From Lumbricus rubellus (lineage: Eukaryota > Annelida > Clitellata > Crassiclitellata > Lumbricidae): a DNA stretch of 64,000 nt. Where the stretch lies: NCBI GenBank assembly GCA_945859605.1, contig OX243811.1, positions 58,253,766 to 58,317,765 on the forward strand, in the 5' to 3' direction. A program made the position numbers and the translations under genes. Positions 31,001 to 43,000 of the stretch are shown here, in pieces (the first letter of the stretch is position 1; each line of letters opens with the position of its first letter). The notes under the pieces were generated by a model, which ran no database searches, had not been told where the DNA came from, and was given only the letters and a program-made list of their open reading frames with translations.

Positions 31001-34000
31001 ATTTACATGCACGAAATGGCGAGGGTGGTGTACATGTACCTTTGGCCATGATGTCTTGTTGCTTCAGTGTCTTGTGGCTGTTGCATATGTTACACATGCA
31101 AGATATGATTCGTCGTATTGTTGGGACGATTTGCAACCGAGTGTTTGATGCTTGCAGTAGATATTGGCAAACAGCCATCAAGGCATCTGAACAATGGTGT
31201 TTTGATTCATCATGCATGACGCTGACCCAGTTGGTCGATTAAGTAGTAATGCATTTATGTGTACAGTACATTTTAGTTGGCTGACAGTAGTCAAGTCACG
31301 AGTTGTATTAGCGACTACCTGTGGTTTCATTTAAGGTTTTTGTTAGTGATTTATTATAGGGTTGTATGATGTTCTTGCGAGATCATAGTTAAGTTACAAG
31401 ATTTGCTAGATCATAGTTAAGTTACAAGACTTTAGATACAGTTTATTATTTAGAGGGACGATGCATGTTATTGTTTACACTTTACCGGATGGGGCCAGAT
31501 TAGGCTAATGGCCGGATGGAGTGTACTCTGTAGGGCTTAGTTATTAGTATATTAGTTAACTTAATGTGTTTATGTTTGGTTTCTGTTGCATCTTCCGGTG
31601 TACTCGTGGTCAATGGTCGGTTGGTTCGGAGGATGTTCTGTCCGTTCCAGCCAGAAGCATCCTCTTGTGATGGGAGGTGTCACGTATCACCGTCGTGCAC
31701 GTGGACCGTTTATGCCGCCGCTCCTTGACCACTCCTCGTGCTGATCATCATGCTGACACACCTTCGGTTGCTGGCGCCCTCTGGTGATCACGGAAGGTAG
31801 CTAGGGAGGCGTCAGCGACAGTCAGTCGAGTGACCACCGCCGACCTGTCTAGTCGAACTGTACTTTGGTGTCTGGAGAGAGAGGGGAGGAACCCGGATGG
31901 AGAACTGTGTCGGAAAGAACTGCGACGACATTAAACTTCTTGAAAGATGTTAATTTAGATGCCTACAGAAAGGCTATTTGTGTTGAATAATAATAAGAGT
32001 TTATTCTGAAAGAAGTGTTATCTTTAAGAAGTGTAAAAGAACCTGGTTGCATCGACGCAGTAGAAGGGTCGATGTCACAATATTACATTATCAATTAGAG
32101 CCTATGACAATGTGTAGGACTGTAGGTCTATGATAAGAGTTTTTATTTTTTTTCAAGCTGTAAATTTATAATTGTGTGCGTGCACGACATTGCACGTGTG
32201 CATACGTTTATATGATTAATTGATTATGTAGCCTATTATATCTGCAATTGAGTATAGCCTATGAATGCTATTTCAGTTTGCTTTCAATACCATAGCTCGA
32301 GGGTACGCGTACCCTAAAATAGAATACGTTAAAATACGTACGTACCTTTCAAAAAATAGAATACGCGTATGGTACGTACCGTACACGAAAACATTTTTCA
32401 TGGTTTACTCGGCGACCCAAAGCCTACGTATAATCTGACGTCAACTGTAGGCCTATGCGTCACTGAAACCGGTACTTCAGGTAGCGTAGCAGTAAATTTA
32501 ATTCGATAAATTCTTCAGTTATAATTAATTTAATGCAAATTGTACTGTCTTTCTGGTGAGAGCTAAGCACACGTCACTGGTTTGCAAATTGCTGTAACTC
32601 GAAAGTTGCACTAACTAGGCCTATGTCTTATAACTTACGCGTCAGCGATTCAGCGATGCCTAGAGAACATGGGAAGGAATATAGCCTAGGTCGGGCCTAC
32701 GCACGCGAAAGTTTTGAAAAATGCGAAAAACAATAATTATTTATTTGGTTGAATGCAATATTTCGACAAACAGTTCTGGGTTGGATCAGGCAACCGCACA
32801 AGAACACACCTTTGAAGTGCCGCAGCAGAACTGAGCCGGCTGACTGACATTAGTGCATTAAGTGCAATGTATGCTGGATATACATAGACCTACAATTATA
32901 GGCCTATAGCATTGCAGCAATTTACTACGCAGTAGGCCTATACTGGGTTGTGATTAATTGCTTAAATTAAATTGAACATTCTTATAATGAGCAATGACAT
33001 GGTTAACGTATTTTATTTCTTGTTTACGTACCCTAAAATAGGGTACGTTAAAATACGTACGTAGGCTACCTTTCAAAAAATAGAATAGGGCCTACGTATG
33101 GTACGTACCCTCGAGCTTTGTTCAATACAATGCATTTAAATTGTTCAAAGACCAGTTAGAAAAATAAAATGATTAACGATCAATAAGTAAGCACAAGTGG
33201 ATTAGAGCAGACATAGACGAAAGATCCGAGGCGTCGTCTGTGTGTGGCGCAAAGGCTGCCAACTGTTCGAACACATTGTGCAGTTAAATCTAGTAGGCTA
33301 TACGCCTGCTGTAAGAATGGCGCCATCATAAGCAATGGAACATGTAGTTTAAATTGTAAACGGTGGATCTAACATTATGTCGTTCTTTGACTTACATCTA
33401 ATGAATTTTGTATTAAACCAGCGAATGAAAAATATGGTGTCACAAATGGTGAGAAGACGGCTACAATAATTGGAGCGGTCGTGGGGTCAGTCTGCGGTGT
33501 CTTGGTCATTCTGGCTATCATCATAGCCGTAGTGTGCTATCGGTGAGTCGACTGTCGACATTTTTATCGAAATATATCATATAGAATAGCTATAGATCTT
33601 TTAGCTGTTTTCTTCTTTTATTTTTATCGATGCGATTGGCAAAAGTTGTCTCAGTGTTAGGTAACTGACAGGAAATCTAATTGAATGCTATGTGATACCA
33701 TGGTCGTTAGATGTTTGGATTCAAATAAGCAGTTGTGCCCTACATGCATGGGCGCCGACTCTGCGAGGCCCATGAGTGCTCAGCACCGCCAGAAATTGGC
33801 CATGCGAGGCCCGCCTATGCTTGGGCACCACCAGAAATCAGCCACCAAGATTTGCGTTTTAGGGATTATTTCTCTGCTGGCATTGCTTATCTATAAAAAT
33901 CATTCCGTCTTTTATAATTTTTTTAATCTCAGTTAGTCTACCTTACTAATTTACTTCAGTTTTACCCCATGCAGTAGTCTGAACTCTGAACTCCATTGGT

Positions 34001-37000
34001 CTGCAGCCAATCAGCGAATACGAAGAAACACCGAAATCCTGCTTATAGATATATTTATTCGATCCGCTTCCATATATTTTTTTATTCCGCACGATGGCCA
34101 CGATTTTAATAACACTGATTCCTTTATTGTAGGCCTACGTGCTCAATATAATGTTCCTCACTGCGAGAGTCATCTCCCAGCATCACAAAAGGGTATCCGG
34201 TCAAAACCGCGCACACAAAACCGCGATTCACAAAACCGCACACCCTCAGAACCGCGCACAATCACTACCGCGCACGATCATAACCACATTCAAGTATTTT
34301 AACAAGCATCCAGCTTCTATTTCGTATATAAATACCTTCATCCAACTTCCATTTCTTAAGCGTTTTTCATCAATCCAGATTCTATTTCACATCTAAAAAT
34401 AGCTTGATCCAGCTTCCGTTTCTCATGCGTTATTTTCGTCAATCCAGCTTCTATTTCATATCTAAAAATAGTTCCATCCAGCTTCCATTTATCGTGCGTT
34501 ATTTTCGTTAATCCAGCTTCCATTTCATATCTAAAAATAGCTTCATCCAGCTTCCGTTTCTCATGCGTTATTTTCGTCAATCCAGCTTCTATTTCATATC
34601 TAAAAATACCTCCATCCAGTTTCCATTTATCGTGCCTCATTTTCGTTAATCCAGCTTCTATTTCATATCAAAAATACCTCCATCCAGCTTCCATTTTTTT
34701 CGTGCGTTATTTTCGTTAATCCAGCTTCTATTTTACCTGTAAAGAACCTTCATTCAGCCTCAATTTCTCTTGCGTTTTTTATCAACCCAGCCTCCATGTC
34801 ACCTCTTTATAATTTAATCCAGCTTCCATTTCTCACGCACTGGACCAGTTGTATTAAGACCAGTTGTCGTTAGACCAGTTGTCTGTAGACAAGTTGTCGT
34901 GACACCATGATAGTGCGCGGTAATGATCGTGCGCGGTTATGAGGGTGCGCGGTTTTGGGAATCGCGGTTTTGTGTGCGCGGTTTTGTGTGCGCGGTTTTG
35001 ATAGTAAACCCACAAAAGCGGGATATTGTTTTGTCTGCATTAACAAATCAGCCTTCACTAAGTTGTCTAAACTTTTTGAAAGACTATATGAAAAACTATT
35101 TCCACAGTGTTAAGATTCGCTCACTAAAATAATAGTGGCTAATATAGACAGAATTGTTTGATTTCTTGTGCAAAGTTGAGTCTGTTGACCTAATTATAGG
35201 CCTAGCCTATTAGGGAAGAGTGCTTCAAGATGCCTATGCCAACGAAGATTGTATTTTTCTTCCGTGTGGATTCCAAGAAAAGTACATGTTGATCCAAAAA
35301 GTGTTCAAAAATTTTTAAACAATTGGGAAGAACATTAATTTTGTTGAAGTCTTTAAATCATGTCTTTAAGCAATGAAGTAATAAGAAACTTTCATGAGAT
35401 AACATCTTAAAATGTCGCTATATCAGTGTGGATTTTTTTAAACAACGGCAAGGATGCTTTTCAAGTATTAAATCATGACTATGATCATCAATTTCGTCAA
35501 AATGACAGTCTAAGATGCTACCATCACAGTGTGAAAAAAAATCGAAATTTGGAGCAGCACATCCTTCCTCTAAACAGGCGCTGGGCGCTTCGGCGATTGT
35601 CCTTAGACCGCGAATTCGTCTCCTAAAACCAGGACCAGAGGTAATTTCAATAACTCTCCTATCCAAAAAGGGTAAAAAAAATTTTCCGCGCTCACGCGCG
35701 GATTTTTCACCCATTCAAGGGTTTTTTGGGCACCCCCACTCTTCGGGTCAACTCGGCGCCTATGCCTACATGTATTTTAATGCATCAAGAAGCAGTTACA
35801 GCGGGAAACTATAGGGCGCCCAGTTAATGCAGGCCTGCTTCTGTTTTATAATACTGTCCAGAAAACAGTACGTAGGTTCATCATTAAATAATGAACCAAA
35901 ATACTGGTTTTTTGTTTTCTTCAAAGCTATCTGAAAATGAAATGCTTTGCACAATAAGTAGGCTATGTAGTTCGCTATTTGTAAAAAAGAATTCTTGAAG
36001 ATTTGACTGTGTTGTCTCATTAGTAGTCAATTCCTTGACCGCTTAGCTATTTAAATAAGTAGGTTATACAAAAGGTAAATTGTTATTCAGGTGCTATTAT
36101 TAAACATCAGTTATGACAAATCAACTATTACATTGATAAGGCCTTTTGTGTTTAAGGGATGGAGTCTAATAATTATGCTTATTGTTCTTTGACTATGCAT
36201 AACGAAATTTGGGCCAATTCATTCATATGTTTTTTTCTTCAGAAAACTAGAGTAGCAATATATATCGATGCTGTTATTTGTCCATAGCAGCCTACTATGT
36301 TTCTTATTTCCTGCGTCTATTATATAATATTGACCTATGGTTGACATTATATTCATGTGTCCGTTAATAAAGACGAAGACAGCAAGGATCACCTCCGAAA
36401 TCTAAAGCGAGAGATGCTGAAGTTTCAGTTGCAAGCGAACGTCCTATTTCTCCAAGTGAGTAGAAGATAATATTATGTGATCTATAACTAAATTAATTAA
36501 TTCACCGTGCTGTCCAAGAAATCTTCAATTTCGTTCGTTTAATTAAACCAGCACCGTGTTCTGCATTTTGGTTTTGCTGTGTTACCGACGCGTCTCAGTC
36601 GGTAGGCCTAACACATGGGGCGCGGTGGTGCAGTGGGTATGTTCGTCACCTTGCAGCCAAAGGGTTGCAGGTTCGAATCCCTCTGAAGTCGCCGCGTAAG
36701 GACCTTTGGCATGTCCTTCACTCGCAATTGCTCAGCGCTTCGGCGTGAAACTCCGATGCATTGTCTGCTATAGTCTGTAGCGCCTCTGAGTAGGGAGCTT
36801 GAAGGGGCGCTATAACAAGTGCACATACAAATAAACAAACATTTACTGCATCTTCGATTTCTTCTTTAGCCTACTGTGACATTATAATCCTAATCAGGCC
36901 GTTTTACGTCATAATTTATCAGAGATATTATTCTGTAAAATGATGTTGCACAGAATTTCTGGGTCCAATTAATTTTATTGATAATTCCTTTACTGGACGC

Positions 37001-40000
37001 GCTCTGTTGAAATGGGATTGTAAGCTAATTAGCAGAGTGAGAACAGCTTTTAGTTAGAAGTTTATATAATCTTATCATGGTAAATATTGTCTAAACGGTT
37101 TTCTTGCAGATGATGTTTCCGCAAATGATGTTTACTACGTTCCAATTAAAACTGCACCGAAGAAACTGTCCATTAAGGAACTTGCAGAAATCTTGCAGGA
37201 CAATGCCAGGGCATCAAGACGTTTCCAACAAGAATTTTCGGTAGGCCGACATAAATAATATTAAGCAGGTTCAAAACATTTTTCGCAGGTTATTAAGTGC
37301 CTTGCATTCCATGACAAGAATTTCTCTTCAGTTACTGTTAGGCAAGTCATGTTCGGCAGCAAAGTTATTTTAAAATATTGGATTTTTAAGCTACATTTTT
37401 AGTTTGTGTGATTCGACGTTATGACCTCTAGCGGCGTATTTTGGAAGTACAGCATTTTTAACATACCTCTTTAAAAACTCAGAAAAATGTTATTATTGTC
37501 TTTTAACGACGTATTGTATTGTTTTCCAGTCAGGTTTAGTAGGTCCTTACACTCAATATTATGGCTTTTAATTATAAAATCCTAAACAAAGCCCGATTGA
37601 GATGTTGCTTTAATGACACAGTATGGCGACTATTTGGTAGGCCTAACTGGCTTAGTCTTGAGGTTCCTTGTTTGGTCGTTAGCTTCGTCTTCGTCAATCT
37701 AGCAAACACTATTGGATGACAAAGATTGTGTCTATGAAACCAGGTTTGTTATTTAAACAAAAGTCACTCATTCGGCTTCTAGGTTAGGCTACTTGTGCAT
37801 AGGTCTAATAGCAAACCATTTGCATTTTCAAAGGTCTGCTATAGATTAATCATTAATCATTAGTTGTGAACGAAGTTAATCAGCAATAAAAAATTGACTA
37901 GAAAATTATTATAGTGCAAAACATTCACTGTTCAGCTTCATTGTTGTCTTGTCAGAGCGTGGCTGTGGATTGTAAGGCGCCTTGCGTTGCTGGTAAAGGA
38001 AAGGAAGTGAAAAAGAAGAATCGCTTTAAAAACATCATACCTTGTAAGATTAACTACATTCTGTGTACAGTGTAGAAGCTATCAGAATTGTTTGCATGCG
38101 AAAACTTTAAAAGAGACGTGAGTAGAGCAAATTTAAACAATTATTAAGTCTTCTGCCTTCGGGGCCGTCCATAAAGTACGTCACGCCATTTTTGACCATT
38201 TTTGACCCCCCTCTTCCTGTCACAAACTGTCAGAAATCTCGGACCACCCCCCCCCCCTAAAGTACGTCACACTTTCGAATTTTCAAAAAAATTAACACCT
38301 TAAGGCTATACATAGTGCCTAAAGCAAGGCTTTGCAACAGCATTACTAGCGCTCTTAACGAGAGGAATCGTGAACAACACATTCAGGGATACGCATTTCA
38401 CGCTCTTTTGACATAAAACTAATTCAACAGTTTAAAAAAAAATTTGAAAATTATTTTTAAAGCTATTAAATTCAACTAAAAAATATAAAAAAAAGAATTA
38501 GAATTAAAATTTAAAAAAAAATAAATGTGTGACGTTACACATGGCTTGACCCGCCCTCCCCTGTCACAAACTGTCACACTTTCTTACACCTCCTCCTCCC
38601 CTGGAGCGTGAAATACTTTATGGACGGCCCCTTCAGGAAATTGTCCCAATGTCCCAGTTAGCTTCATTGCACGTAGATGTAAATGTAAAGGTTTTTATGT
38701 AGCGATAGCATGGCCTCGACATTGTTTTTGGTAATATCTCATTGCAAGAGTTTGTTTTGAAGCCACGTAGATTGGATCCATTTGTTGCGCCTATAGGCTA
38801 TCTTTACTCAACATAGCCTAGTTAAGCCTGGAACTCAACTGCAGTGCCGAATGTGTTCCAAAACGCATGCTCATGCAGGAAAACGGACTCACATAATACT
38901 TGCCGTCTGGTCTTTGTAAAGGCTTAACATGCGCAATGTGCAAGTTCATGATTTAGTTACACTATAGTGACTACCGTAACAGATGCGCACAACTATTATA
39001 TATATAGACCTTTTCATAAGGCTTATAATAATGTATGTCTCCATATATATAGGTCCCCCTATATAAAAAAATTATGCTCAATATTTCCAATGCCTATCTA
39101 TTTATCTCAGACAATTAAAGTAGCCTAAATATTAAGACAGTAACAATAGTATCAATATTAAATAATACTATTAAATATTAATGTCTTAAGACCATAAGAC
39201 AGGTATGTGCTTTACTGCAATGCTTATTGAATCAATTATTTTTGCACGAGTGTCACGTCGTCTATGTTACATGGGAACCATAAAGGACGAGGAACCGAAT
39301 AACAAAATATTATTAATGATGCAACGGTTGTCAAAGATCTTACCAGATCATATAGTAAGTAGAGTTGAAGCCACGCGGCCGTCAGAGGAAATAGGAAAGC
39401 CGACATATACATTATACAGTTAGGTTAGGCATGCCTAAAAAGTATTGAAAATATGATTTGTTTTCTCCATAGATGACCACTCTCGAGTCACTCTAACGAC
39501 TACTAATAATGCGCCCGGTTCTGATTACATCAACGCAAGTTTTATACAGGTGACGAATGCACTCCTTTTTTTAATTGCTGTAACAACTGTATTATTTTTC
39601 ACTTAAAATACTTGGTTTCTTGCCATATTCCAAGAACGACTCTTTAACTAGACTATTCCATGGTAAATCTTTCATTTATATGACTTATGAGTTCGACTTT
39701 AAAAGTTTTTATATGTAAAATAAAACATGTGATAGAATGCAACAGTAAATTTATGCATGAAAGAAGTTGCCTAGGAGACTAGAGAACAAAACAAAAGCCT
39801 CAGAGATCAGAATAAAACAGCAATAGAGATTAAAAGGAGCAAAATACATGTACATGTATATTGGCAATAACTAAATAAAAAATAAAAAGGATGCAATAAA
39901 TAAATTCCGACCTAGAGCTGCTATCCTTAGGATTGTAAATTTATAAGACGCTTCACTTGAAACCATAGTCTGTTGCCTTGTGACCTATTTTGTAAATATG

Positions 40001-43000
40001 GCTTATCCGTACTTTTCAGAGGAGATAATATGACTATGATTGCATAAGTTGAAGGCCATATTCGAATTAATTGTTTGCATACTTTTCACAGGGTTACTAC
40101 GATTCGGACAAACTGATAGCAACACAAGGTAAGAAGATATTGTACAAGCAAATAGGCCTTTATCCTAACGTGGTCCATCTTTGGCAACTTTCCTCTATTT
40201 TCACTTAAAATACTGAGCTTTTGGTCATGTTCCAAGAACGACTCTTTAACGACAGTATTCCATGGTGAATCATGAAGATATCGCAAAGCAAATAGGCCTT
40301 TCATTCACTTTGCTGGTAGAAACGTGAATTTTTAGAATATCTCAACTCTATTAAATGGCCTGCTATCTGCTGCTCTAAGTAAGCACAACTTATCTATGTA
40401 TGTTACTCTAAACTACAGTTTTTGTATCTTGTTGACTTTGTGTGAGCGATAGGCCTACTGTATAATGGAGAACTAAAAGTAGTAGCCTATAGCAATAGTT
40501 TATTACACGAATATCGTGTGTCTTTTAGGACCTCGAGTTGAAACAATTGACGATTTCTGGCGAATGATCTGGGAATATAAAGTGGAAACTATCGTCATGG
40601 TTGCTCAGCTTGTTGAAAACCAAAAGGTTTGTAAACAGGAAATGCTTATGAGGAGTTGGGTAAACTTTTGTTAAAGCTAGATATGTAGGCTAGCGGCTAG
40701 CCTATAATCTTCCTCTATCCGCAGAAAACTAGATCATCGTCTTGTTGGGTTCTTCTGGTTTTTTTCTCATCCAGTTAGGTGATCTGCAACTTCTGGTAAT
40801 TTGTCTAGATCCTCTTTTCAGGTTCCAGCTTAAAAAATTTAGGCCTAATCGTTAGGGTAGTCCCAAAATCACGGTCAAAAAGTGAAAAAATCACGGCCTA
40901 CTTTTGCAAAAATCAAAAAATTCACGGCACCGTGATTCACGGTGCCGCAAAAAAATTTCAGTCACAATTTCTATATTAAGTCGATTTTTATTTTGCAATT
41001 TAGCATAAACGAGTATTTATGAATGAATATTCACTTGTCAGCGACGTAATTCACTCCCCAAAACATAAATTCATACATTAGTTTAATGGTTCCGCACAGA
41101 AAATCTTAGGCCCTATATGAATTTAATGGTTCCGCGCTGTTTTTGGTCGTGGGCGCCATTTTTGACGTGTTTTTGTAAAAAAAGTGCTGAAAATGTGAAA
41201 AATCACGGAAAATCACGGAAAAAGGCAAAATTCACGGAAATCACGGCAAACGGCGAAATTCACGGTTTCCGTGATTTCCGTGAATTCGTGATTTTGGGAC
41301 TACCCTACTAATCGTCGTAATCGATATTTTGTCACGACATAAACATGCGGAAATGTTTAATTTAGGCCTAATTATTTAATTGACAATGAAGCTTGCAAAC
41401 TGATTAATTTTTATCTAGTGTTTAATTGCTCGCTCTTCGTGATTGCCGGTTTAAATGCACACCTCTGAACTATCAGGACCTCAGAGGGCTTTATCATTAG
41501 CCTATATTTATACGGTTATATTGCATCGTACTGTGCTCAGAGATTTTCTTGCATCTGAGTCTTCGAAGTATCTGCTCATTATACAGCCAATTATTTATAG
41601 CCTACAATTATTTGAATTAATGCTTGTTTTTGTTGTTCGCAGTCAAAGTGTGAAAAGTATTGGCCGGAACGTGGACAGAGCAGCAAATGTGGTTCGGTCA
41701 AAATAACATCAAATAAAGAAGATATTTACTCGGAATTTGTGATAAGAGATTTTCTAGTTTCCAAGGTAACAGATAGAGCGTCAAGCACCTTAAAAAATAA
41801 TGGTAGTCTACATTTTAATCTCGGCAATAGCCTACTCAAATAATGCATAGGCTAATAACGATGCTTTAATTCCTTCGTAATTATTGATCTGTTATAGATC
41901 ATTTCTTAGAATTTAATAATACCTTGACATACATACTTCATAGTATTATCAAACTCGACTCTAGTAATCTTCAGATGCAGACATATACTTTGGAAGTAAT
42001 TTAATTAGACTATAGCACATTTAGGCCGAATGTGATCACTTTTTTTACTGAATCCGTACGATTCTTTGATGCCAGAGACGTTAAGGAAGAATTCCAATGC
42101 AGCCAGATATATAAAATATAATATGTGACCGTTGCGTTTGTCTTTGAAGGGTTCAGAAACAGTTGAAGTCAAACAGTGGCAGCTGCTTTCTTGGGAAGAC
42201 TGCAAAACACCGCTAGACGTCAAGTGCTTTTTGACATTTCGCAGAAAAATACGTCAAACCATTTCACCTGAAAAGTACACCGTTGTCCACTGCAGGTATG
42301 AAGACTCTACCTTTGCTGCTGTTCTAAATGTGAATACAGAAAATGCATTTAGCGCAACTCACTCGAAATAGGCCTACTGATTCATCACAGAATTTATATG
42401 TTGACTTCATTTTAGCGTTTCTGCAAATATTGTTGTTTGTTTGCTATTAACGTGTAGTGGCGCATAATTAATAGGCTACGTACATGTATAAGATATTTTT
42501 GACCAGCGTGTGTCAGTAATAGTGCGTATCGCCTAGACATGGTTCAACTTGGGTCCAAATTTTAATATGTTGCTTTTTCAATATTATTGATGGGCTTCCT
42601 TGGTGGGTTCGAACCTTGACACTTGCAGAAACTTTGGACATCCATGGTGTTCAAGCAAGAGCGTTGTCATTAATTGTAACCTTTAACTTTAGGCCTGTAG
42701 GCCTAGGCTAATGACTTGGATTTTGCGTGTGTTGTAGCCGAATTATTGTAAAATATGACAGAGTAAGTTTACTGAAAGTTCTGTTTGAATACAGCGCCGG
42801 AGTTGGTAGAACGGGAACATTCATAGCTGTCGATAACTTAATAGAAGAAGGTAAAGCTGAAGGAACAGTTTGCATTCTCGGTTGTCTTCAAAAACTGCGA
42901 CAACAAAGATCACAGATGGTTCAGACACAGGTGAATAAACGAAATTTAAAGCAATCAATAGTAATTAATGTAGCATAACCTATTAAAATTTTTGAGACCC

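Larger units (their letters stand above)
28120..32079 (+). mobile_element. LTR retrotransposon, internally deleted, identical LTRs
   Basis: Two 402-bp LTRs (28120-28521 and 31678-32079), identical as read, begin TGTCACG and end GTCACA, flanked by the 5-bp duplication ATATT (28115-28119 and 32080-32084). A primer-binding site candidate TTTGGCGCAGCCG follows the left LTR; the purine tract GATGGGAGG precedes the right LTR. One long ORF lies inside. Reverse transcriptase, RNase H and nearly all of integrase are missing, so it depends on relatives (Gypsy type by its remnants). It sits in the gene 2 intron between 28075 and 33422, and identical LTRs mean a recent insertion. Confidence 0.95.

Noticed and set aside
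36617..36690. tRNA gene
   Set aside because: A and B boxes are present but the acceptor stem and cloverleaf are lacking; the sequence continues into a SINE body.
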